This document shows, one piece after another, positions 29,101-36,029 of a DNA stretch of 64,000 nucleotides. This stretch comes from Rachycentron canadum. Lineage: Eukaryota; Chordata; Actinopteri; Carangiformes; Rachycentridae. The notes under the pieces are model-generated. The model was not told the DNA's origin and searched no databases. It saw nothing but the letters and a program-made list of their open reading frames with translations. Every line of letters begins with the position of its first letter. The stretch's first letter is position 1. The DNA lies in contig CM076653.1 of assembly GCA_038496675.1 (NCBI GenBank), positions 23,727,405-23,791,404 on the forward strand, given 5' to 3'. Both the position numbers and the translations under genes were made by a program.

Positions 29101-32100
29101 CAGGTTCAAAACAGGAAACACGATCAAACCCTCTTGCAAATGGATGTACTCATGCAAATTACAAGCAAAGGCAACCTGAAAACCATTACAACCACATTTA
29201 ACAATTAAGACTCAATTTTCTTTTGACCCATCTAAGTATCTACATTACCTGTGATTATGTTTTAGTGTCATTCTTTCGGGTATAAAGACATCAAGTGACG
29301 GGTTTTTATCTTGAAGGATGATGAATGTCAAAGATGTGACACTAATTAATTAATTACTTTCTTATTGAATTGTTTAAGTTTCTCTATTACAGGATGAATG
29401 GTGGAGGAGTTCTTTTATGATTTTGGTGTACATCTACTGAGCTAATTAAATAAAACAGTGACTCTAATAAAGCCTAGTACCAGGATCCTTCACTTTAATA
29501 AACTGCATTGTTCTTCCTTAAGAGAGGACAATGAGAGACAAACAAAGCTATTCCAAAGATTAGAAAAATTCAAAGTCCATAAGAGCACATTTGACCTTGT
29601 TACCTGACAGTGTTTTATATTATATCGTCTGCAATGTGTCTGTCTTAGTGGAGCACCTTATGACAACCAGACAAGTAAGAACAGAAAACAAATCCATCAC
29701 TACAAACAATAGGTTTTCACCACACTCACTCCCTGAAAGGCAACTGCCACCATTTCACTAAATAACAGAGTCAAAATAGATCCTCACACACTAAGTATCA
29801 TGTCTTAGCAGATGCTTTGACATAGGATATGCTACTGAATCAAGAGAATGAGAGACAACAAAGTAAAAAGAAAGTGTGAGACACATTATTTCAGAAAGGA
29901 ACTCAAGGGACAGAGAAAAGAGAAAAGAGAAAAGAAGTGTGAGAAAGATTAAGAGATCAAGGCTCTAAACTACCAGATAAGAGGGAAAGCTGTTGGCCTA
30001 TGTTCATGAGTAAACTGTGCCGAGCATGTGTGTGTACACGTCTGCATTTTTTTTTTTTTAATGCCTGATTAATATCCTTCTTAGACTGTGAGACCCTACA
30101 GTGATAAAAATGCCTGAGGAGTATTATATTAATTATTTTCTTCCATCGTGAAAAAATGTAATGAAAACAACAATAACTAAATAAAGATTACTGCCAATAA
30201 AATATTAGTGTCGGTCAAATGGCCCTGGTCCTTTATCACAAATTATGCAGATCAAAACAGAAATGGCCATTGTACAGCAAAGACTGACATTACCATTGAT
30301 TCCTCAGATTAAAAAAAAAAAACAAAACTTAACCAACCATTTGGCAGATGAAAAGCCAAGCACATATTTAAGTGACATGCTATTTGAAATATCTGGTTTG
30401 ATAAATAAGAAACCATGGAGGTATGCTGTAATGTTGCTCTGTTTTGCTTCCAGACCTAACACTCTAATAATGTCCGACTATATCAGTGTGCCCTTTCTTA
30501 ACTGCCACCACATCACCAATCCACTCCCCAATTAATTTCTGGGAAAGACACCAGGTTGGGCTGGTTCTCAGGGGACCTCTTAAACTTAAGTTAAGCCTCA
30601 TTTGCAGACTTTCCTCTCGGTTGAGGGACAAATTCCACTTGGTACTTAAAGATTAGCAGACTCCAAACATGGTCCAAATCCTCACATTAATCATTTTTAA
30701 CCAAATATTGCTTGGTTGGGTCTGTTGAATTTGGTACACAGCTTGCGAAGCCCAATTCAGGGCTCAATTGAGACCACCTACAGAATAATACACAAGATAC
30801 AACTTACTTACAAAGCAAGAGTGCCCCCTTGTGTTTACAGATACTAATGACATCAGCTATATCAACACCCAAGATAAAGTGACACTTTTCAAATAGTAAA
30901 AAGGTTAAGAAAAATAATAGCATTATCATTTTCATTATTTTTGTTTTATTATCTTAGTAACTATTTTATTATTTTCCTGACTTCCACCACCACAATTACA
31001 CAATCTCTTACCAGTCATCTTGTATCCACTGGCAGCTAGCTGTCCAGCCATGTACTCTCCGTCTGAGCTGTTATGACTGCAGCCCCATGTTTTCATCCAG
31101 ATCTTTTGGGTCCCAGGGATCAAACTAAAACCAAACAATAATGAAATATGTTTATACGTGCATAAAGACTTTGTTGTATTAAGTGTGGAAATGATAAAGT
31201 CAATATCATTTCTTCAATTTGCTACAAACCTGATCAAAAATCAACAAATAAGGAATTGTGAAATTTCACTTCTGTAGTGTGACAGACTATAAGGGTGGAT
31301 TTACATCTACCCCATTAAGTTTAGACTGGTTGGAAAGTCTACTAAACTCTAGTATAAACCCGAGGCCTGTTCCCAATCAGGCTCAAGTGTGGTCCTTTGG
31401 GGTGCAAAGAGGATATATCACAGGATATTGATAGTAGATATAATATATAATATGATATGTGATGTGACATGCTTAATGAAACAAATGTCACATTACTTTA
31501 ACATCCTTCTTTCTGTCCTGTTTTTATCTGTCTGTGATATCCAACAGAAATCTCAACTAACATGCATAACTTACTGGCTGTCACTGTGTGGCTTTCCCCA
31601 ACAAATCCACATAGCACTGATGATACATGATGAGAGTTAATATGATGTCTCACATTTACACACCCTAGTTCATTTACAGCAAGTCTGCATGAACATGAGA
31701 GAGACCAGAACTAAAAAATGTCAATATATCACATTTTTCCTTCCTCTGCACATTGTGAAATACAGGCATAAAAGTGAAGGACAAGGAAAAAATTTAAATA
31801 AAGAAAAATATCATATACAACAAGCAGCACATGAAACAATTACAAAAAAGCAGTTCTATAACATTTACTTAAAGAGTTCAGTGACAGTGACACTGCCTAA
31901 AATGAAACTGGTCTCAAACATAACCATCACATTTTCATCTGCCTATTATTTTTTTCACATTTTTTCTAAGAAAATAAAGAAAAGTTGTCATATTACTGTC
32001 AATATATCCACCACATGTATCACAATCCATTTGAGTAACTGAAAAGCTTCATATTATGGCAGACTGGTGCAAAATCAGCAATTATCTGAACTCTATCAGA

Positions 32101-33720
32101 CAACCGACATTTAAATGTCTCATTTAATATTTAGAAGCCTTAAACAGAATGTATACTCTATGTGTGAAATGTATGTATAAAGGAATATGGCAATAACCTA
32201 CTATTTACAGTGAATTACTGTACCAATACATTAAACATCTGACCTACCTATCAGCTTGGAGCTCCTCATCGTTCAAAAGTTCTTTTTTCTTCCTGGATCT
32301 TGGTATGATACTCTTTCTAGCAGACTGTCTCTCATGAGGAGTGGGATCACTGGAAGACACCATGTCCTCAATGTCCTCAATCAAAGCGTCACAGGTGGAC
32401 GGCATGATGGTCTGAAAGTCAGATCAGCGCTTTGGTCAACACAGCATTACACTGGTCTCTTATACAGTGAGACCTGTGAATAGTCAAAACTATGAAATGA
32501 AAAATGACTTTTAAAAAACAGTTGTCATTACATAAAGCAGACTAATGTAATAAATAAAAAGATTTAATACCAAAGCAATAATAATTTAATTTACTTACAT
32601 TCTAAAACTGTCTAAAGTACATTGTTTATCACTCCTTTTATGTCAAAAATGTGGACAGAAATCCAAGACAGCATTAGAGGGTTATTGAATTTCTGAAGAT
32701 GCGCATGAACGTTAACAGGTTAGTTGGTTAACAAGAGAAACTCACATTACACATAATATTGCATGTAAACCAAATAATGCATTAATCAAACTTCATATAA
32801 ATATGAGGTCATACTAACTCCTCTTTTCTCTCTCACTTAATGTTTTCTCATTCCTCACAGTTGCCTTTCTTCATTTACTATGTAGGAATATATTTTATTA
32901 TTAAGCTAAGTTCATCTTTGGTGGGAAACATGCAAAAAAAAACAAAAAAAGGCAATAAGGCAACATGTATGCGGCAGTAAATTTTTGTGGAAACCAGAGA
33001 AAACATAGTAAAATTCAAATATCCCAACTTCTAAAGGGGTTAAACATATAAATAAACGTTCCGGAAAATTACATAGGATCTGAAAGGTTATATTCAATTG
33101 CTTTTCCAGACCTAAGTTAACATACAACAAACAACAAATATGATTTTCTAACAAACGACTGACATCCAAAACACACCCGTCTATTGTACCTGCTGTTATT
33201 GACCTGACTTACACAGAGAGCTAAAACACAAGTATAGGTATAATCTGCGTTAATTTTATTTCTTAACTGAACTTTCTTAACTGCACAGACGTTAGCACGC
33301 CAAGTTATATTGACATCTATCCAGCTGATGTTTTTATCATTTTCACCCGACTTTCAGCCATAAAATAACCCGCATCCCCACATCAGGTGACTTACATATG
33401 TTAATGTTTAAAAAAGCTAGTATCACCTGAAAAGATTTGAATTGACACATATCGATCTACCTGGAGTTATTTTTTTTATAGGGTAACATGGTCAAGCTAG
33501 CTGCTAGCTTGGCGAGCCTCATTAGCAAGCGACTACCCACGTGCATCTTTTTTTGGACAGAAAGACTCTTTAAGATTATGTAAAAGTCTCTTACCTTGGT
33601 CGCAAGATGGATGTTAGTTCAGATAAATACGAATTCAAAGGATTGTTTGTTTTGGAAATGGAAAAAAATATATTTTTACACTATCAAAACATAGTTGTCA
33701 CAACTCATACCGCCATACTT
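397..33720 (-). CDS. cdkal1: cdkal1 (5' part): tRNA methylthiotransferase, gene span
   Basis: Cdkal1 is a radical-SAM methylthiotransferase that converts t6A37 to ms2t6A37 in cytosolic tRNA-Lys(UUU), supporting accurate Lys decoding; the human enzyme is ER-anchored by a C-terminal tail. Exons seen on the minus strand are a 5' UTR exon ending at 33595 and coding exons 32248-32405, 31012-31124 and 397-481. They join in phase to 118 codons plus two bases. The protein starts MPSTCDALIEDIED, followed by a basic stretch and then the UPF0004/MTTase N-terminal domain. Two of the three cluster-binding cysteines of that domain are visible: Cys68 in TWGCSHN and Cys104 in NSCTVKNP. The third cysteine, the radical-SAM CxxxCxxC, the TRAM domain and the tail lie beyond the left edge. 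Introns are about 1.18 kb, 1.12 kb and 30.5 kb. The call rests on remembered vertebrate CDKAL1 sequence and on the adjacent e2f3 and mboat1. Confidence 0.95.
1167..1191. repeat. (CA)n microsatellite
   Basis: A CA run that directly abuts a dispersed teleost repeat starting at about 1192. These two are often found together. Confidence 0.95.
1184..1335 (+). repeat. Dispersed teleost repeat (TTGTGAGGAC type)
   Basis: It begins CTATAGTTGTGAGGACAC, then AATGCATTCCCTAG, then degenerate CTAACC/TTAAACC units and AAACAGCC. I recognise this arrangement from many fish introns, usually beside CA repeats. I cannot assign a family name. Confidence 0.55.
1605..1692. repeat. CA repeat with 8-bp CACACACG periodicity
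   Basis: G replaces A at 1628, 1636, 1644, 1652, 1660, 1668 and 1676, exactly every 8 bases. This gives seven copies of an octanucleotide inside a CA tract. Confidence 0.95.
2167..2195. other. Perfect 12-bp inverted repeat (hairpin)
   Basis: TTAGCTTACTGT, a 5-base loop, then its exact reverse complement. It lies in cdkal1 intron sequence. Confidence 0.85.
2398..2487. repeat. (GA)n/(GAAA) compound microsatellite
   Basis: A GA run interrupted by regularly placed AAAGAG units. The open frames through it are artefacts. Confidence 0.95.
2570..2663. repeat. (CA)n compound repeat
   Basis: A CA tract that includes a tandem duplication of a 26-base unit carrying GAGACACATACACACG. Confidence 0.9.
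3712..3828 (-). pseudogene. Possible decayed coding fragment (unknown parent)
   Basis: On the minus strand a splice-acceptor-like TTTTGCTCTGCAG ends at about 3829. It is followed by a run that reads SLEQNKNYCHQLQSKIVEMQ and then SVLKQRDYQ-stop, resembling a coiled coil. The upstream part (SLAERHVYKFFTG) is in a different frame. I do not recognise a parent protein. It may be a frameshifted pseudogene or chance. Confidence 0.25.
5150..5169. repeat. (TG)n microsatellite
   Basis: A short TG run. Confidence 0.9.
5405..5960 (+). repeat. Dispersed repeat with GTGACCTTTGACC units, copy 1
   Basis: The repeat has internal subunits: GTCACAGTGAAGCTGACC near 5474, a similar block near 5610-5640 and another near 5847-5880 (GACCTTTACCTTTGACC, then ACCAAAATTTAATCAG). 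A second degenerate copy in the same orientation lies at 8370-8755. I recognise it as a common element of fish introns but cannot name its class. It carries a perfect DR1 nuclear-receptor element at 5486-5498. Confidence 0.65.
6053..6110. repeat. (TG)n microsatellite
   Basis: A TG run with one TTTG interruption. Confidence 0.95.
6197..6256. repeat. (TG)n microsatellite
   Basis: A TG run of about 30 units, preceded by TATGTATG. Confidence 0.95.
6853..6958. repeat. (CA)n microsatellite with an unresolved base
   Basis: A CA run of about 53 units. Base 6901 is N, so the true length may be wrong in the assembly. The surrounding open frames are repeat artefacts. Confidence 0.97.
7276..7309. other. 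Perfect 13-bp inverted repeat (hairpin)
   Basis: GCCTAACTAACTT, an 8-base loop and AAGTTAGTTAGGC. It could be the core of a small palindromic element. Confidence 0.85.
8370..8755 (+). repeat. Dispersed repeat with GTGACC units, copy 2
   Basis: It shares GTCACAGTGAAGTTGACC, then TAGATATAAAAT, TTGAGTTATGGCCAAAACCG and ACCACCAAAATCTAATCAG with copy 1 at 5405-5960, in the same orientation. The DR1-like site here is decayed (TTGACCATTGACC). Confidence 0.65.
8972..9012 (+). repeat. SINE-like head fragment
   Basis: GGCAGCACAGTGGTGCAGCG followed by CATAGCAC resembles the A-box end of a common fish tRNA-related repeat. Only the first 40 or so bases are recognisable. Confidence 0.4.
11573..11593. repeat. 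(CA)n microsatellite
   Basis: A short CA run. Confidence 0.9.
11990..12003. promoter_or_regulatory. RFX X-box-like motif
   Basis: GTTACTATAGCAAC is close to the palindromic X-box GTTRCC(N)RGYAAC bound by RFX factors, with one change in the left half. Function is not shown. Confidence 0.35.
12542..12647. repeat. (GAGT)n tetranucleotide repeat
   Basis: About 26 uninterrupted GAGT units, then TG-rich sequence. The 77-aa open frame over it is an artefact. Confidence 0.97.
14128..14174. repeat. (CA)n microsatellite
   Basis: An uninterrupted CA run. Confidence 0.95.
16264..16291. other. Perfect inverted repeat of AATAC(T)8
   Basis: AATAC plus eight T, a 2-base spacer, then eight A plus GTATT. 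The arms are 13 bp. Confidence 0.8.
16430..16473. repeat. (TG)n(GA)n microsatellite
   Basis: A TG run passing into GAGAGAGA. Confidence 0.9.
16642..16667. repeat. (TG)n microsatellite with TGCG interruptions
   Basis: A short TG run with two GCG interruptions. Confidence 0.85.
17880..18190. promoter_or_regulatory. Candidate intronic enhancer: octamer pairs and TAAT cluster
   Basis: Four perfect POU octamers ATGCAAAT lie at 18041, 18052, 18151 and 18162. They form two near-identical 19-base double sites, each with 11-base spacing, and the pairs are 110 bases apart. Upstream, 17888-17956 carries a cluster of homeodomain TAAT cores, including ATTAATGG and TAATAATTAG. The block has no microsatellite and no coding frame, and it is denser in motifs than the rest of the intron. 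Enhancer function is inferred. Candidate targets are genes of this block or sox4, which lies beyond CDKAL1 in human. Confidence 0.5.
18222..18345 (+). repeat. tRNA-derived SINE remnant
   Basis: An A box (TGGCTTAGTCGG at 18230-18241) and a B box (GGTTTGAAGCC at 18275-18285) are spaced as in a tRNA-derived pol III promoter, followed by an unrelated tail. It is not a tRNA gene: no cloverleaf or CCA-adjacent acceptor stem is seen. The SINE family is not assigned. Confidence 0.55.
19780..19935. promoter_or_regulatory. Candidate conserved non-coding block
   Basis: The block combines CCTAATTAATAAATCATTAC, AACAAT and CCATTGT (SOX-type cores) and TAAATAATTGATG (homeodomain-type cores), with no repeat or coding frame. 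Its style resembles developmental enhancers. Conservation cannot be checked here. Confidence 0.3.
20054..20151. repeat. (CG)n/(CA)n alternating purine-pyrimidine tract
   Basis: GCACGCACG, then a CGCGCGCGCGCG core, then CACGCACG and about 34 CA units. This is the classic composition for Z-DNA formation. Confidence 0.95.
23330..23790 (-). repeat. Probable ancient dispersed repeat
   Basis: ACACTGGGGGTTAAATGCCT, then TCTTAAAAGCCACCTGATG, resembles the fish repeat phrase GGGGTTAGGTGCCTTGCTCA, then AGGGCACCT. A 136-codon open frame on the minus strand crosses it without any family motif. Confidence 0.35.
25340..25385 (+). repeat. Dispersed fish repeat tail
   Basis: GCTTTGGATAAAAGCATCTG then CTGAATGAGTAACTGTAAA matches the very common teleost tail GCTTTGGATAAAAGCGTCTG then CTAAATGA. 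Only the tail is clear. Confidence 0.6.
26255..26477 (+). promoter_or_regulatory. Promoter-like patch with a possible first exon
   Basis: An inverted CCAAT box (ATTGG at 26288-26292), a direct CCAAT box (26335-26339), local CpG enrichment, a CRE-like TGATGTAA near 26428 and a strong splice donor (ACGTG then GTAAGAG) at 26477/26478 on the plus strand. It lies antisense to cdkal1 within the large intron. It may start a non-coding antisense transcript. No protein is predicted. Confidence 0.35.
27839..27852 (-). promoter_or_regulatory. CTCF-like site
   Basis: On the minus strand CCTCTAGGTGGCAG matches the 14-base CTCF core CCASYAGRKGGCRS at 13 positions. Confidence 0.45.
30821..30834 (-). promoter_or_regulatory. 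Weaker CTCF-like site
   Basis: ACACAAGGGGGCAC on the minus strand has two mismatches to the CTCF core. It has the same orientation as the site at 27839 and lies 178 bp beyond cdkal1 exon 3. Confidence 0.3.
31012..31124 (-). CDS. cdkal1: cdkal1 exon 3 (first MTTase cysteine)
   Basis: Acceptor TTTTAG and donor GTAAGA. The exon codes about residues 53-91. It includes IWMKTWGCSHNSSDGEYMAG, the conserved start of the MTTase N-terminal domain with the first cluster cysteine (Cys68). Splice phases are 2 in and 1 out, matching both neighbours. Confidence 0.97.
32248..32411 (-). CDS. cdkal1: cdkal1 exon 2 (start codon, residues 1-52)
   Basis: The acceptor is CTTTCAG, then ACCATC, then the ATG at 32405-32403 (A at -3). 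The exon codes 52 residues with an acidic start (IEDIED) and a basic KSIIPRSRKKK stretch, then two bases, with donor GTAGGT. Human CDKAL1 has the same acidic then basic arrangement here. The intron to the next exon is 1123 bp. Confidence 0.93.
33595..33720 (-). other. cdkal1: cdkal1 non-coding exon 1 and core promoter
   Basis: A strong splice donor (ACCAAG then GTAAGAG on the minus strand) ends at 33595. It can join the acceptor at 32412, six bases before the start codon. The 5' end is not determined and 33720 is a guess. No TATA box is seen. A YY1-like AAGATGG lies at 33604-33610 on the plus strand, and the next 150 bases have more CpG than the surroundings, as in many housekeeping promoters. 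Confidence 0.6.
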
Positions 33721-34099
33721 GTGCGTAGTTACGGTAAGCGAAGAGGGACAAACTATGCACATGCGTGTTTCTCATATACACGGCGCGAATGATACATGAT
33801 TTATGATCATACAATTTGTAGCATGTCTCGAAGCTAAGCATATTTGAAAAACGATTATCTTATAGTCTAGCAGCACAGCCAAGCATCACGACTTTCCGTT
33901 TATATTAACGATATTATTATTATTAACGCTTTATTTGAGTAGCAATATTCACCAAATGTAATAAAAAAGTGGCTCACATGAGCAAAATATAAAACTTCCA
34001 AACAAAACAAAGTGAAATATGACAGAAACTAAAAAGACATAATATAAAGAAATAAAAAAAATCAAATCAAATAAATGTTTCTTTAGGTGTGTCATAATA

Positions 34100-34536
34100 T
34101 GGGGAAAGACTGATCTCCTCTGGGAAATTAATCCATTCCCAGAGGATCTCGGACTGTGTCCTACTGGATGTAAGCTCAAACATACAGGGAGGGGCCAAGC
34201 CAGGTCTTAAAAGTAATTAAAAGAATTTTAAAATTACTCCTAAAATGATTGGGTAGCTAGTGTAGAGATGCTGAGACTGGGGTGGTGTGAAGACATTTTT
34301 TTAGAGATTAGCTACAGCATTCAGAACTAACTGTAGACGGTGGATTGATTTCTGACTGAGACAGGTATATAGGGAGTAACAGTTGTCAAGGTGGGAGGAA
34401 ATAAAAGCACAGATAAGTTTCTCCAGATCTGTGGCTGAAATAGCCATATTTTTTAAATAATAAGAACATTACTGCTCAACTTTCTTCACCTGGGGTTCAA
34501 AATACAAATCCTGATCAAAAAACACTCCAGGATTTT
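34100..34536 (-). mobile_element. LINE reverse-transcriptase fragment (L2/CR1/Rex1-like)
   Basis: The minus strand reads, with stops, LGVFFDQDLYFEPQ-type sequence near 34520. It continues DLEKLICAFISSHLDNCYSL, QKSIHRLQLVLNAVANL and a LAPPCMFEL-type end. This is the thumb/C-terminal part of fish non-LTR reverse transcriptases (compare the family motifs LIHAFITSRLDYCNSL and LQLVQNAAARLLT). It is truncated at both ends and inactive. It abuts a Tc1-like element at about 34536. Confidence 0.75.
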
Positions 34537-35449
34537 TGGGTGGGCCCTCTTTGGATCAGGCACATGCAACAGATGCTGGACTGGATTGAGCTCTGGAGAG
34601 TTTGGAGGCCTAGTCAACACCTTGATCTTGTATTCAGTGTTGTTGCAGTGTTGCAGGGAGCATGATCCTGCTGAAAGGGGCCACTGCCATTAGGGAATAC
34701 TGTTTCCATCAAGAGGAGGACTTGGTCTGTAACAGTGTTTAGGTAGGTGGTACATTTCAAAGTAACATCCACATGAATGACTGTAGCCAAGGTCTCCCAG
34801 CAGAACATTGCCCAGTGCATCACACTGCCTCCACCAGCTTGACCTCCTCCCATAGTGCACCCTGGTGCCGTGCCTTCCCAAGGTAAGTGACAAAGACGCA
34901 CCTGGCCATACACACGATGTGAAAGAAAACGTGATTCATCAGACCAGGCCACCTTCTTCTAGTAGTGACAACTAGTCCAGTTCTGATGCTCACGTGCCCA
35001 TTGTAGCTTTTCAGTGGACAGGGAACAGCATGGGCACCCTGACTAGTCTGTGGGCTACACTGCTCCATACACAACAAACAATGCTCTGTGTGTTCTGACA
35101 CATTTCTATCAGAACCGGCTTCAACTTTTTCAGCCATTTAAGCTACAGTTCTGTTGGACTGGACCACACTGGCCAGCCTTCGCTCCTCATGTGCATCAGT
35201 GAGCCTTGGCCACCTTTCACCCAGTTGCTGATTCACTGGTTTTTCTTCCCTGGACCACTAGGAACTGACCGCTGCAGATGCTCTGACCCAGTCATCACAA
35301 TTTGGTCCTTGTCAAAGTTGCTCACTTCCATAGTTGCCTATTTTTTCTGCTTCCAACACATCAAGGTTGTTAATTTTCTACCAAATATAACCAACAGGTT
35401 ATTCACTTCAACTGTCAGTGAACATTATGTTACAGCTGATCGGTGTATA
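34537..35449 (-). mobile_element. Tc1/mariner-like transposon remnant
   Basis: On the minus strand the element starts at the terminal TATACACCGATCAG (35449) and runs through 5' non-coding sequence into a decayed DDE transposase. Recognisable pieces are AEKVEAGSDRNVSEHT, MAWSDESRFLSH, a GGGSVMHWAMFCWE segment (catalytic-domain block), PFQQDHAPCNTA and RPPNSPELNPVQHL. Frameshifts and small deletions break the reading frame. The sequence stops inside the last block at about 34537, so the 3' inverted repeat is missing. It is non-functional and lies between e2f3 and the cdkal1 promoter. Confidence 0.85.
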
Positions 35450-36023
35450 TGAGGGAAGCCATACCAGATTATTTTACACATTTTGTCAAAAGTGCTGGCA
35501 ACCGTTGGATCACTACTTTGTCCTTGTCTGGTAAGAAACAGCTCTGTAAATCTCCAGAGAAGCGGGATCCAACTTGGGCTTTTCAAGGAGAGGTCAAAGA
35601 ACTATTTGCAACGGATAAAATAAAAGGGCCTATAGCAGGCCTAACGCCTTCAGTAGTCTTGTAGGAACCGCATCCAATGGGCAACGTGACAACTTGTTTA
35701 CCCATTTCTATGAATGTGAATACAGACACTGGTGTGAATGAACTGAGGAAAGAAGCATGAAGTGATTTGTGAGTGAGGTGAACAGGTGCGGTCAGTCTAG
35801 GATTCCCCCCCATTTCTCAAGTAATATTTAAAACTTTTCACAGAGGTAAAGCAAGGTTTCATAAGCCTTTCATTTTTGCTACACATTTCATACTTCTCTT
35901 TAGAGAGCAGGTGTGGTCATTAATCCACAGAGGGACTCTTGAAAGAGGCTTTGTTCTCAGGACTGACGCAAAATATCACAATCACTTAGAACAAAATATT
36001 CATTCTTGTTCATTTATATTGTC

Positions 36024-36029
36024 TTTATT
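36024..36029 (-). terminator. e2f3: Candidate distal e2f3 poly(A) signal
   Basis: AATAAA on the minus strand (TTGAATAAAGACA). It is followed by AT-rich sequence and is the last good signal before the Tc1 remnant. Confidence 0.4.

Larger units (their letters stand above)
482..31011 (-). other. cdkal1: cdkal1 large intron (about 30.5 kb)
   Basis: AT-rich sequence between exons 3 and 4 with no additional exon that I can support. The open frames inside it run through CA/GA repeats or pyrimidine-rich tracts and show no family motif. It contains microsatellites, several old dispersed repeats, purine-rich stretches (about 6.3-6.7, 14.46-14.77, 18.34-18.84 and 28.42-28.72 kb on the plus strand), pyrimidine-rich stretches (9.4-9.8 and 25.6-26.0 kb) and candidate regulatory blocks listed separately. 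Stretches not listed separately hold nothing I can recognise. Confidence 0.85.
33721..36000. other. Intergenic region between e2f3 and cdkal1
   Basis: Apart from the LINE and Tc1 remnants, 33.72-34.1 kb is AT-rich and 35.45-36.0 kb is unremarkable. The fragments of open frame there have no recognisable family. Confidence 0.7.

Noticed and set aside
34614..35137. Functional transposase gene
   Set aside because: The frame is broken in several places, internal pieces are missing and the 3' terminal repeat is absent.
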